From assembly GCF_036378875.1 (NCBI RefSeq), contig NZ_DASUVO010000081.1, positions 124,001-188,000 of the forward strand: DNA of 64,000 nt, in the 5' to 3' direction. Origin of the DNA: Actinophytocola sp036378875 (lineage in GTDB: Bacteria; Actinomycetota; Actinomycetes; Mycobacteriales; Pseudonocardiaceae). The translations under genes and the position numbers were made by a program. This document shows, one piece after another, positions 40,697 through 48,426 of the stretch (positions are counted from its first letter, which is position 1; each line of letters starts with the position of its first letter). The notes beneath the pieces were generated by a model, which made no database searches, was not told the DNA's origin, and worked only from the letters and a program-made list of their open reading frames with translations.

Positions 40697-41566
40697 TCAG
40701 GCGGGTGCGAGCATGATGTCGAACCGCGCCTGGGACCACGTCCCGTCGATCACCCGGCCGTCCGGGGTCGGGGTGCCGGCAGCGTGCTGCTCGAAGTCCT
40801 TCACCAGTGAGTCCTTCACCCCGAACACGGCGTCCGAGTCGAGCAGTTCGTCGCCGCGGACGAAGATGTGGGTGATCAGTGGGCGGTGGTCGGGGTGGCG
40901 CACCAGGAAGTGCAGGTGTGAGGCGCGCATGGGGGAGCGGCCGACCGCGGCCAGCAGGTCGCCCACCGGGCCGTCGTGTGGGATCGGGTACGGCGTGGGA
41001 GTGATGGCCCAGAAGAAGTAGCGGCCATCGTCGTTCGTGTGGAGGTGGGCGCGGGCGGCGACGCGGTCGTCGTCGTACTGCACGTCGTAGTGGCCGTCCT
41101 CGTCGGCCTCCCACACCTCCAGCCGGGCACCCGCGACCGGTTTCCCGTCGGCGTCGGTGACGGTGCCCTCGACCCAGCACGGCTCGCCTGGCGCGTCGCC
41201 GGCGATGTCGCCACCCAGCGGCGTTTCCGGGGAGCCCTCCACGAAGAACGGGCCTTGCACGGTGGCCTCGGTGGCGTCGCCGTGCGCCTCGTTGTTGACG
41301 GTGATCGTCTGCATCGAGACGCCGAGCACGTCCGACAGCAGGATGAACTCCTGTCGGCGGTTGTCGGTGATGTGACCGCAGCGGGTGAGGAAGTCGATGG
41401 CCGTGGCCCACTCCCGTTCGGTGAGGCGGACCTCGCGCACGTAGGCGTGCAGGTGGCGCACCAGACCGGTCATGAGCTCCCGCAGTCGAGCGTCGGGGCA
41501 CGCGTCGAACGAGCGCACCACGCGCTCGACCAGTTCGTCCTCGCGGGTGCGCTGCTCGGAGGTCAT
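40697..41566 (-). CDS. Hydroxyquinol/catechol 1,2-dioxygenase (intradiol)
   Basis: 289 residues from ATG 41566, which overlaps the reductase stop (ATGA). N-terminal helical linker domain (FLTRCGHITDNRRQEFILLSDVLG), then the intradiol core with PFFVEGSPE, GTVTDADGKPVAGARLEVWEADEDGHYDVQY (first Tyr ligand; seen as DADEDGHYDVQ-type block), YFFWAITPTPYPIPHDGPVG (second Tyr) and MRASHLHFLVRHPDHRPL (two His ligands). The pairing with maleylacetate reductase favours hydroxyquinol (1,2,4-trihydroxybenzene) as the substrate. Confidence 0.87.
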   Translation of the reverse strand: MTSEQRTREDELVERVVRSFDACPDARLRELMTGLVRHLHAYVREVRLTEREWATAIDFLTRCGHITDNRRQEFILLSDVLGVSMQTITVNNEAHGDATEATVQGPFFVEGSPETPLGGDIAGDAPGEPCWVEGTVTDADGKPVAGARLEVWEADEDGHYDVQYDDDRVAARAHLHTNDDGRYFFWAITPTPYPIPHDGPVGDLLAAVGRSPMRASHLHFLVRHPDHRPLITHIFVRGDELLDSDAVFGVKDSLVKDFEQHAAGTPTPDGRVIDGTWSQARFDIMLAPA

Positions 41567-42621
41567 CGAGGCAGGTCTCCTTCCCATGCGGCACGCAACA
41601 ACGCGGTCAGGCTCACGAGGGTGACCGGCGCGGGGTTGCCGGCCGGGACGGCGGCGAGCACGGCCCCGGCCGCCGTTTCGATACCGTGCTCGGGCATGGC
41701 GTAGTCACGCAACGCCACCGGTGCGTCCACTTCGGAACGCAGTGCGGCGAGTCCCTCGTTCGCCGACGGGGCGCCGAACGCCGCCGCGATGCGCCGTTCG
41801 GCCTCTGGCGCGTCGGGCCCGTTGAACGCCAGGACATGGGGGAGCACGATGGCGTGGGTCTGCGCGTGCGGCAGGTCGAACATGCCGCCGAGCACGTGGC
41901 AGATCTTGTGGTGCAGGCCCGAACCGGCCGAGGCGAACGCGACGGCGGACAGGTAGGCGCCGTACAGCGTCTGTTCCCGCCCGGCCAGCCCGACGGGGTC
42001 CGCGAAGACCTGGGGCAGCCCGGCGTTCAGTGCCCTGATCCCCTCCTCCGCCAACGCCGCGTCGATCGGGTCGGCCCGCGGCGCCCACATCGAGTCCACG
42101 CAGTGCGCCAACGCGTTGAGCCCCGACGCGACCGACATCCCCACCGGCAGCGTGCGCGTGAGCGACGCGTCGTACACCACCGTTCTCGGCAGCACGCGGT
42201 CGTCGACCCCGGTGGTCTTGCGGCCCTCCTCGGTGATCCCCCAGACGTTGGTGGCCTCCGAGCCGGCGTAGGTGGTGGGCACGGCGACGATCGGCAGGCC
42301 GGTGGTCAGCGCGACCGCCTTCGCGAGCCCCGTCGCGGAGCCGCCACCGATACAGACCAGGGCGTCGACGTCGTGCTCGGCCGCCACCTCGCGGGCACGG
42401 ACCGCGGTCTCGACCGGCACGTGCATGACCACGTCGTGGTGCCACACCGCCACCGGCAGCCCGCCGGCGACCTGCTCGGCGAGCCATTTCCGGGCCGCGA
42501 CGACCATCAGCCGGGAGACCCCGAGCTCCTTGATTTCCTCGGCAAGCTGCCCGGCCGCCTCCCCGGAGGCGAACCGAACCCGCTGCGGCAGGGTGTCGTG
42601 CACGAAACGAGCCACGGACAC
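41563..42621 (-). CDS. Maleylacetate reductase
   Basis: 352 residues, GTG start. Iron-type alcohol dehydrogenase family: VCIGGGSATGLAKAVAL (NAD binding), PIVAVPTTYAGSEATNVWGITE, and the metal-site segment SAGSGLHHKICHVLGGMFDLPHAQTHAIVLPHV, seen as LHHKICHVLGG and PHAQTHAIVLPH. It reduces maleylacetate to 3-oxoadipate, the step after hydroxyquinol cleavage. Two-gene unit with the dioxygenase. Confidence 0.88.
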   Translation of the reverse strand: MSVARFVHDTLPQRVRFASGEAAGQLAEEIKELGVSRLMVVAARKWLAEQVAGGLPVAVWHHDVVMHVPVETAVRAREVAAEHDVDALVCIGGGSATGLAKAVALTTGLPIVAVPTTYAGSEATNVWGITEEGRKTTGVDDRVLPRTVVYDASLTRTLPVGMSVASGLNALAHCVDSMWAPRADPIDAALAEEGIRALNAGLPQVFADPVGLAGREQTLYGAYLSAVAFASAGSGLHHKICHVLGGMFDLPHAQTHAIVLPHVLAFNGPDAPEAERRIAAAFGAPSANEGLAALRSEVDAPVALRDYAMPEHGIETAAGAVLAAVPAGNPAPVTLVSLTALLRAAWEGDLPR

Positions 42622-42656
42622 GCCCGAAGTCTACCGACAACTCGCTCTCGGCACGG

Positions 42657-43232
42657 TCACGGTCGCAACGCGTGCCACAGCAACGACCACGCGTGGTCGG
42701 CGGTCCGGCGGCGCTGCTCGGCGGGCGTCTTCGCCACGAGCGCGGCCACGAGACTGACCGCCAGCATGACGTCCGCGGTGCGCACCGACCGGCGGACCTC
42801 GCCCGTCCGGCGAGCCCGGCGCAGGGAAGAGGCGATCGTGGCCTCGACCCGCCGGACGATCGCCGCGATCCTGGGGTCGTCGCGGGCCGGCGTGACCATG
42901 TCGACGAACGCCACGGACTCGGTCGTCCGCTCCGTGATCAACGCGACCAGATCGTCCAGTGTGGACGACGGGTCGGCGGCCACGGCCTCCAGCTCGGCGA
43001 CGTTGTCCTCGAAGACCGCGATCGCGAGGCTGATCCGGTCGGGGAAGTGCCGGTACAGGCTGCCCTGCCCGACACCGGCCTTCTTGGTGACCGCGGACAG
43101 CGGCGCGTCGAAGCCCGCGTCGGCGAAGACCTCGCGTGCCGCGGCCACCAACGCCCGACGATTGCCGGGAGCGGCCACGGGTCCACGATTCTCTCGACGC
43201 GGTGCGGGCACCGGTCTACTGTAACCGGACAT
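42657..43232 (-). CDS. TetR-family regulator
   Basis: 191 residues from ATG 43232. Helix-turn-helix RRALVAAAREVFADAGFDAP, AVTKKAGVGQGSLYRHFPDR. The C-terminal ligand domain is divergent. It faces the KstD-like flavoprotein gene across 31 bases that hold an 8-bp inverted repeat overlapping its own start codon, so it most likely represses both genes. It ends 35 bases from the reductase start. Confidence 0.87.
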   Translation of the reverse strand: MSGYSRPVPAPRRENRGPVAAPGNRRALVAAAREVFADAGFDAPLSAVTKKAGVGQGSLYRHFPDRISLAIAVFEDNVAELEAVAADPSSTLDDLVALITERTTESVAFVDMVTPARDDPRIAAIVRRVEATIASSLRRARRTGEVRRSVRTADVMLAVSLVAALVAKTPAEQRRRTADHAWSLLWHALRP

Positions 43233-43244
43233 CGCTGTCCGGTT
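43223..43244. promoter_or_regulatory. TetR operator: AACCGGAC-N6-GTCCGGTT
   Basis: Perfect 8-bp inverted arms at 43223-43230 and 43237-43244 with a six-base centre. It covers the start codon of the TetR gene (43232) and lies 19 bases before the flavoprotein start, an ideal place for a shared operator. Confidence 0.7.
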
Positions 43245-43263
43245 GGGTTCCGAGAGGACGTTC

Positions 43264-44904
43264 ATGAGCAACACATGGGACACCGAGGTGGACGTTCTCG
43301 TCGTGGGCTCCGGCGCGGCCGGGCTGTCCGCGGCGATCAGGGCCGCCGATGCCGGGCTGCGCACGGTGGTGCTGGAGAGCACCGAGAAGTGGGGCGGCAC
43401 CACGAACCTGTCCGGTGGTGGGTTGTGGATGCCGACCAACCCGCTCATGAAGGTGCCCGACTCCGTCGACGACGCGTTGACCTATATGGACGCCGTCATC
43501 GGCGACGTCGGACCGGCCAGTTCCCCGGAACGCCGGCGCGCGTACGTCGAGTCGGTGCCGGAGGTCGTCGGGTTCCTCGCCCGGCACGGAGTGCGGTGGG
43601 CGGTCGCGAAGGACTACCCCGACTACTACCCGGACCGGCCAGGCGGCAAGATCGGCCGGAGCATCGAGTCCGAGCCGTTCAACGCGAAGTTACTGGGGGA
43701 CTGGGTCGAGCAGTCGCGGTGCGACGAGTCGGTGCCGCTGCCGCTGAAGACCGACGACGTCTGGCTGCTCACACGCGCGTGGTCGACGTGGAGCGGCTTC
43801 GCGCGGGGCGTGCGGTTCTTCTTCCGGACGCTCGGCGGGGTGGTGCGTGGGAAGAAGCTGTACGGGATCGGCGCCGCCCTGGTGCTGAGCCTCATGCACA
43901 TCGTGCGCAAGCAGGGCACCGAGGTCCTGCTGAGCACTCCGCTGAAGTCCCTCGTCGTCGAGGACGGCGTGGTGGTCGGCGTGGTGGCGTCCCGACCGGA
44001 CGGGTCGACGCTGCGGATCCGGGCCACGGACGGGGTGGTGCTCGCCGCCGGCGGGTTCGCCCACAACACGCAGTGGCGCCAGAAGTACCACGGGGTGCCC
44101 GGGTACAGCTCGGCCGCCGCCGGCGACCTCGGCTCCGCCATCGAGATCGCCGAGGAAGCCGGCGCGCGGCTCGCTCTCATGGACGACGCCTGGTGGGGCG
44201 GGTCGGTGCCGAGTCCCGACCCCGACGGCAAGGCCATGTTCGCCGTGGCCGAGCGGTCGATGCCGTTCGGCATCGTGGTCGACTCGCAGGGCAGCCGGTA
44301 CACCAACGAGTCCGCCAGCTACATCGACTTCGGACACGCCATGCTGGAGCGGGACAAGACGGTGCCGGCCGTGCCGTCCTGGCTCATCGTCGACGCGCGC
44401 AACCGCCGCCGCTACCTCAACTCCGCGCTGGCGCAGGGCGGTAAGAAGCTGCGGGAGGCCGGCATCGTCCGCAAGGCCGCCACCATCGAGGAACTGGCGA
44501 CCATGCTGGACATGCCGAAGCTGCGGTCCACTGTGGACCGGTTCAACGGGTTCGCCCGCGACGGCGAGGACCTCGACTTCGGCCGCGGCCGCACCGCCTA
44601 CGACCGGTACTACGGCGACCCGAGGGTGAAGCCCAACCCCAACCTCGGCACGCTCGAGAAAGGACCGTTCACCGCGATCCAGCTGGTGCCCGGCGACCTC
44701 GGCACCAAGGGTGGCCTGCTCACCGACGCCGACGCGCGGGTGCTCGACACGTCCGGGGCGGTCATCCCGGGGCTGTACGCCGCCGGCAACACGACCGCCT
44801 CGGTGATGGGGCGTACGTATCCCGGTCCCGGTTCGACTATTGGGCCCGCGGTCGTATTTGGTTACCGGGCCGCTGAGCACGCGGCGACTCGGCACGACCG
44901 CTGA
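43264..44904 (+). CDS. FAD-dependent dehydrogenase, 3-ketosteroid delta-1-dehydrogenase-like
   Basis: 546 residues from ATG 43264 (GAGAGG upstream). FAD-binding start VDVLVVGSGAAGLSAAIRAA, then EKWGGTTNLSGGGLWMPTN. The C-terminal GLYAAGNTTASVMGRTYPGPGSTIGPAVVFGYRAA is the region typical of KstD proteins (seen as YPGPGSTIGPA). It would introduce a double bond next to a ketone in a ring or chain, using FAD. KstD-like proteins also act on non-steroid ketones, so the substrate is open. Its last 68 bases overlap the opposite-strand EI24 gene. Confidence 0.83.
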   Translation: MSNTWDTEVDVLVVGSGAAGLSAAIRAADAGLRTVVLESTEKWGGTTNLSGGGLWMPTNPLMKVPDSVDDALTYMDAVIGDVGPASSPERRRAYVESVPEVVGFLARHGVRWAVAKDYPDYYPDRPGGKIGRSIESEPFNAKLLGDWVEQSRCDESVPLPLKTDDVWLLTRAWSTWSGFARGVRFFFRTLGGVVRGKKLYGIGAALVLSLMHIVRKQGTEVLLSTPLKSLVVEDGVVVGVVASRPDGSTLRIRATDGVVLAAGGFAHNTQWRQKYHGVPGYSSAAAGDLGSAIEIAEEAGARLALMDDAWWGGSVPSPDPDGKAMFAVAERSMPFGIVVDSQGSRYTNESASYIDFGHAMLERDKTVPAVPSWLIVDARNRRRYLNSALAQGGKKLREAGIVRKAATIEELATMLDMPKLRSTVDRFNGFARDGEDLDFGRGRTAYDRYYGDPRVKPNPNLGTLEKGPFTAIQLVPGDLGTKGGLLTDADARVLDTSGAVIPGLYAAGNTTASVMGRTYPGPGSTIGPAVVFGYRAAEHAATRHDR

Positions 44905-45631
44905 GCGTCTCGTGTGCCACCAGGACGCCGCCAACGAACGCGATCGGCATGACGATGATCGCGGCCAGCGGGATCATGCACAGGAGTGACGCCGGCAGTC
45001 CCAGACCGATCGCCAGACCACGTCGCTCGCGCAGTGCCGTTCGCCGCTGCCGCAGGTCCATGCCGCGGCGGTAGAACGGCACCGCGACGAGTTCGAGCGC
45101 CAGGAACCACGCGGTCACCAACGCCAGGAGCACCGGCACGACGGTCTGCCCGACCACCGGGATGAAGCCCGCCACGACCAGCGGGATCGTGAACAGCAGC
45201 GACCGGAGCACGAGCAGCAGACCGTCCCGGATGCCCAGCCACAGCAGCCGCCACCACGGCAGGTCCACCACGCCGGGCGGGCCGTCGAGGTCGTCCTCGA
45301 CCTTCTCCGCGATCATCTCGTAGAAGGGGCCGCCGATGGCCAGCGTCAGCGCCGAGAAGGTGATCATGCCGATGACCAGCGACGCGCCCACCAGCCCGAT
45401 ACCGGCCACCACGCGGACGATCGCCTGCCAGGTGTCCGACCAGTCGTCGGCGAACGGGGTGACCGCCGCAGCGACGTCGTCGATCAAGTAGACCAGCGCG
45501 ATCATGCCGCCCAGCAGCACCAGCGTGGTCAGCACCGCGGGCAGCGCGCCCAGCAACAGCAGCTTCGGTTTGCGCAGCAGGATGCCCAGACCACGCCCGA
45601 ACATTCGAACACCAGAGAAGAAGTCCCGCAC
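44837..45631 (-). CDS. EI24/CysZ-like integral membrane protein
   Basis: 264 residues, GTG start. Several hydrophobic segments and the pattern FSALTLAIGGPFYEMIAEKVEDD, then WFLALELVAVPFYRRGM-type block and RRTALRERRGLAIGLGLPAS are those of EI24-domain (CysZ-like) proteins. CysZ moves sulfate in enterobacteria; actinomycete members are uncharacterised. The tail (GRAESPRAQRPGNQIRPRAQ) lies over the end of the KstD-like gene on the other strand. Confidence 0.75.
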   Translation of the reverse strand: MRDFFSGVRMFGRGLGILLRKPKLLLLGALPAVLTTLVLLGGMIALVYLIDDVAAAVTPFADDWSDTWQAIVRVVAGIGLVGASLVIGMITFSALTLAIGGPFYEMIAEKVEDDLDGPPGVVDLPWWRLLWLGIRDGLLLVLRSLLFTIPLVVAGFIPVVGQTVVPVLLALVTAWFLALELVAVPFYRRGMDLRQRRTALRERRGLAIGLGLPASLLCMIPLAAIIVMPIAFVGGVLVAHETLSGRAESPRAQRPGNQIRPRAQ

Positions 45632-45653
45632 GGAGTACTTCTACCAGCGAGCC

Positions 45654-46397
45654 CTACGCCGCCGTGAAGCCGCCGTCCACCGGGTAGAAGCCGCCCGTGC
45701 AGAACGACGCGGCGTCCGAGCACAGCCATGCCACCAGCTCGGCCACCTCCCTCGGCTCGCCGAGGCGCTTGCTCGGGTTGCCCGCCGCCAGGGCCCGCTT
45801 GCCGGCCTCGTCCTGGTGCGCGTCCACCAGCGGCGTGCGGATGACACCCGGGCCCACCGCGTTGACCCGTACGCCCTTTGTGGCGGAGTCGAGTGCCGCG
45901 GCCCTCGTCAGGCCCAGGACGCCGTGCTTGGCGGCGACGTAGGCGGGCAGCGACCACTGGCCGGCCACCGCGAAGATCGACGCCATGTTCACCACCGCGC
46001 CCTCGCCCGCCGCGACCATGTGGCCGAGCTCGGCGCGCAGGCAGTAGAAGACGCCGTCCAGGTCGACCGACAGCACCCGCCGCCACACGTCGACGTCGTA
46101 GTTCTCCACCGGGGCGTGGTCGCCGCCGATGCCCGCGTTGTTGACCGCGATGTGCAGGCCACCCAGCTCGGTCACCACCTGTTCCACCAGGCGTTCGCAC
46201 TGCCGGGGGTCGGTGACGTCGACCGGGTACGGGACCGCCGTCCCGCCTGCGCCCTGGATGTCCTCCGCGACGGCTCTCGCCGCGGCCGGGCCGAGGTCGG
46301 CCACCGCCACCGCGGCGCCGCGCTCGGCGAGCGTGTGGGCGCAGGCCGCGCCGATGCCGGAGCCGCCGCCTGTCACCAGTGCCACCTTGCCGCGCAT
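45654..46397 (-). CDS. SDR-family NAD(P)-dependent oxidoreductase
   Basis: 247 residues from ATG 46397, which has GAGGAG five bases upstream; GTG 46409 overlapping the previous stop is the alternative. VALVTGGGSGIGAACAHTLA (cofactor loop), VNNAGIGG, active-site Ser in VVNMASIFAV, YVAAKHGVLGLTRA (YxxxK) and VNAVGPGVIRTPLVD. Likely dehydrogenates a hydroxyacyl or alcohol intermediate. Cotranscribed with the zinc alcohol dehydrogenase upstream. Confidence 0.87.
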   Translation of the reverse strand: MRGKVALVTGGGSGIGAACAHTLAERGAAVAVADLGPAAARAVAEDIQGAGGTAVPYPVDVTDPRQCERLVEQVVTELGGLHIAVNNAGIGGDHAPVENYDVDVWRRVLSVDLDGVFYCLRAELGHMVAAGEGAVVNMASIFAVAGQWSLPAYVAAKHGVLGLTRAAALDSATKGVRVNAVGPGVIRTPLVDAHQDEAGKRALAAGNPSKRLGEPREVAELVAWLCSDAASFCTGGFYPVDGGFTAA

Positions 46398-46405
46398 GTC
46401 GCTCC

Positions 46406-47455
46406 TCACTGATCGGGGACGAGAACCGCCCGCCCGCGGACCGTGCCGGCACGCAGGCGGGCCAGGGCTTCCGGCGCGGCGGACAGCGGGAACTCCTCGA
46501 CCGTGACCCGCAGCCTGCCGGCCTGTGCGAGCGCCACCACCGCGCCCAGTTCCGGGCGGGTGCCCCAGAACGGCAGCGACACCCGTGCCCCCGCGGGAAG
46601 TCGCCCGCCCTTGCCCACCGTCAGTTGGCCGCCTGCGCTGCCGACCACCACCAGGTCACCGCCGGCACGCACGCTCGCCGCCGCCAGTGCCATCGTGGAG
46701 TCGCTGCCGACGAAGTCGAGCACCGCGTCGAGGCCCACACCGTGGTTCGCGGCACGCAGGACCCGGTGGGTGTCGCGACGGGCCAGTGTCGCCAGCTCCG
46801 CGCCCGACTCGTGGGCCAGCTCCAGCGCGGACTCCCGGTTGTCGACCGCCAGCACGCGGGCGGGGGTGATGGCGCGGAGGATCTGCACGGCGAGGTGGCC
46901 CAGGCCGCCGGTGCCGATCACCGCCACCGCCGAACCCGGGTCGAGCCGCAGCGCGGCGACCGCGTGGTAGGGCGTCAGGCCCGCGTCGGACAGCGGCGCC
47001 GCCTGCGTCGGGGAGAGGTCACCGGTCGGGACGAGGTAGCGCGCCGACGGGACGAGTACGTACTCGGCCATCCCGCCGTCCCGCCCCAGCCCCACACCTG
47101 CCCAGCCCAGCGTGCCGCGGCGGTCGCAGTAGTTGTCCGCGCCCGCCTCGCACCGGGCGCACTCGCCGCAGCCCCACGGGCCGTAGACCGCCACCGGGGC
47201 GCCCACCTCGACGCCGGTCGCGGCCGGGCCGACGGCGGCGACCTGTCCGGCGATCTCGTGTCCGAGTGTGAACGGTGGCCGGAAGCCGAAGGTGTCCTCG
47301 GCCGCGTCGATGACATGCAGGTCCGAGTGGCAGGCGCCCGCGGCGAGAACACGCACCAGGACCTCGTCGTTCCCCGGTGTCGGCACCTCGACCTCGACCA
47401 GCGCGGGCCTGCCCGGCGCGGTGAGTCTGAACGCTCGCACGGGGTCATCGTACAT
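46406..47455 (-). CDS. Zinc-dependent alcohol dehydrogenase
   Basis: 349 residues from ATG 47455, or 353 from GTG 47467. Catalytic zinc ligands in AGACHSDLHVIDA and TLGHEIAGQVAAVGP; structural zinc cysteines in GPWGCGECARCEAGADNYC; NAD(P) loop AVIGTGGLGHLAVQIL. It oxidises an alcohol to an aldehyde or ketone. It diverges from the LivH operon across a region with two TGAACTxAGTTCA-like sites, the first overlapping its own start region, so it belongs to the same regulon. Confidence 0.88.
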   Translation of the reverse strand: MYDDPVRAFRLTAPGRPALVEVEVPTPGNDEVLVRVLAAGACHSDLHVIDAAEDTFGFRPPFTLGHEIAGQVAAVGPAATGVEVGAPVAVYGPWGCGECARCEAGADNYCDRRGTLGWAGVGLGRDGGMAEYVLVPSARYLVPTGDLSPTQAAPLSDAGLTPYHAVAALRLDPGSAVAVIGTGGLGHLAVQILRAITPARVLAVDNRESALELAHESGAELATLARRDTHRVLRAANHGVGLDAVLDFVGSDSTMALAAASVRAGGDLVVVGSAGGQLTVGKGGRLPAGARVSLPFWGTRPELGAVVALAQAGRLRVTVEEFPLSAAPEALARLRAGTVRGRAVLVPDQ

Positions 47456-47456
47456 A

Positions 47457-47469
47457 CCTGAACTCACTT
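47457..47469. promoter_or_regulatory. TetR-regulon-like site at the alcohol dehydrogenase start
   Basis: CCTGAACTCACTT. The core TGAACTCA is shared with sites at 60174 and 63438. It overlaps the first codons of the alcohol dehydrogenase gene. Confidence 0.45.
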
Positions 47470-47511
47470 CGATGCACTCTTGCTCGCCCCGCGTACAGCC
47501 GCTACCGTGAG

Positions 47512-47526
47512 TTGAACTGAGTTCAA
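47512..47526. promoter_or_regulatory. TTGAACT-G-AGTTCAA operator before livH
   Basis: Perfect 7-bp arms around one base. It is the best copy of a motif found near 47457, 59439, 60174, 63438 and 63488. It lies 21 bases before the livH GTG and overlaps the probable promoter. Candidate operator of the TetR protein at 59510-60136. Confidence 0.65.
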
Positions 47527-47547
47527 TTGGCCTAGGAGACGATCGGT

Positions 47548-48417
47548 GTGGATCAGCTCTTTCTCGTCCTCGTGAGCGGGGTGGCCAGTGGCGCCATCTA
47601 CGGGTTGATGGGGCTCGGGCTGGTGATCATCTATCGGGCGACGGACGTGGTGAACTTCGCGCTCGCCAGTCTCGCGACGCTCGGTCTGTACGTGGCGGTC
47701 ACCTTCTCCGACAACGAGGTCGCGGTGCTGGTCGGCGTCCTCGCCGCGGTGGCCTCGACCGTCGTCGCCGGGTTGGTCATCCGCGAGGCCATCGTCCGGC
47801 CGCTCGGGCAGGGGCAGCTGTTCGCCGCGTTGGTGCTGATGATGGGCGTCGCGCTGATCGCGGACACCGTGGTCACCGAGATCTGGGGCACCGAACCGCG
47901 AAGCTTCCCCAACCTGGTCGACGGCACCGTGCGCTTCGGGTCGGCCGCGTTGCCGGCGCAGAGCCTGGTCACCATCGCCGTCGCCGGGGTCGCCATGGCG
48001 CTGGTCGCCTACCTTTTCGGGCGCACCACGCACGGTTCGGCCATGCGTGCCGTCGCCGAGTCCGCGGAAAGCGCGCAGGCATTGGGAATCAGCGCGCAAC
48101 GCGTCGGGCGAATGGCGTGGGCGCTGGGCCTCGGGCTCGGCGCGCTCGCAGCCTGCCTGTACGCGCCGAGAGTGGGGCTGACACCGGCCGTGCTGTCCGC
48201 GCCGCTGTTCCGGGCGTTCGCCGGGATCTTCCTCGGTGGCCTCAACAGCATGTACGGCGCCGTGGTCGGCGGGCTCATGATCGGCGTGTTGGAGAACATG
48301 GCCGCCAGCTACGTCTCGGCCAGCTTCCGCGACACGTTCGTGTTCACGTTCACCATCCTCGTCCTGCTGATCCGGCCCCAGGGCCTGTTCGGCACGCGCA
48401 CGTTCCAACGGGTCTGA
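47548..48417 (+). CDS. Branched-chain amino acid-type ABC permease LivH
   Basis: 289 residues, GTG start with AGGAG upstream. Membrane permease: SGVASGAIYGLMGLGLVIIY, NFALASLATLGLYVA, RAVAESAESAQALGISAQRV (ATPase-coupling EAA-like loop), FLGGLNSMYGAVVGGLMIGVLENM. Works with the LivMGF fusion and the LivJ-type binding protein at the window's right end. In this setting the cargo is probably a carboxylic acid fed to the acyl-CoA genes rather than an amino acid. Confidence 0.9.
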   Translation: MDQLFLVLVSGVASGAIYGLMGLGLVIIYRATDVVNFALASLATLGLYVAVTFSDNEVAVLVGVLAAVASTVVAGLVIREAIVRPLGQGQLFAALVLMMGVALIADTVVTEIWGTEPRSFPNLVDGTVRFGSAALPAQSLVTIAVAGVAMALVAYLFGRTTHGSAMRAVAESAESAQALGISAQRVGRMAWALGLGLGALAACLYAPRVGLTPAVLSAPLFRAFAGIFLGGLNSMYGAVVGGLMIGVLENMAASYVSASFRDTFVFTFTILVLLIRPQGLFGTRTFQRV

Positions 48418-48426
48418 GGGGGCGTC

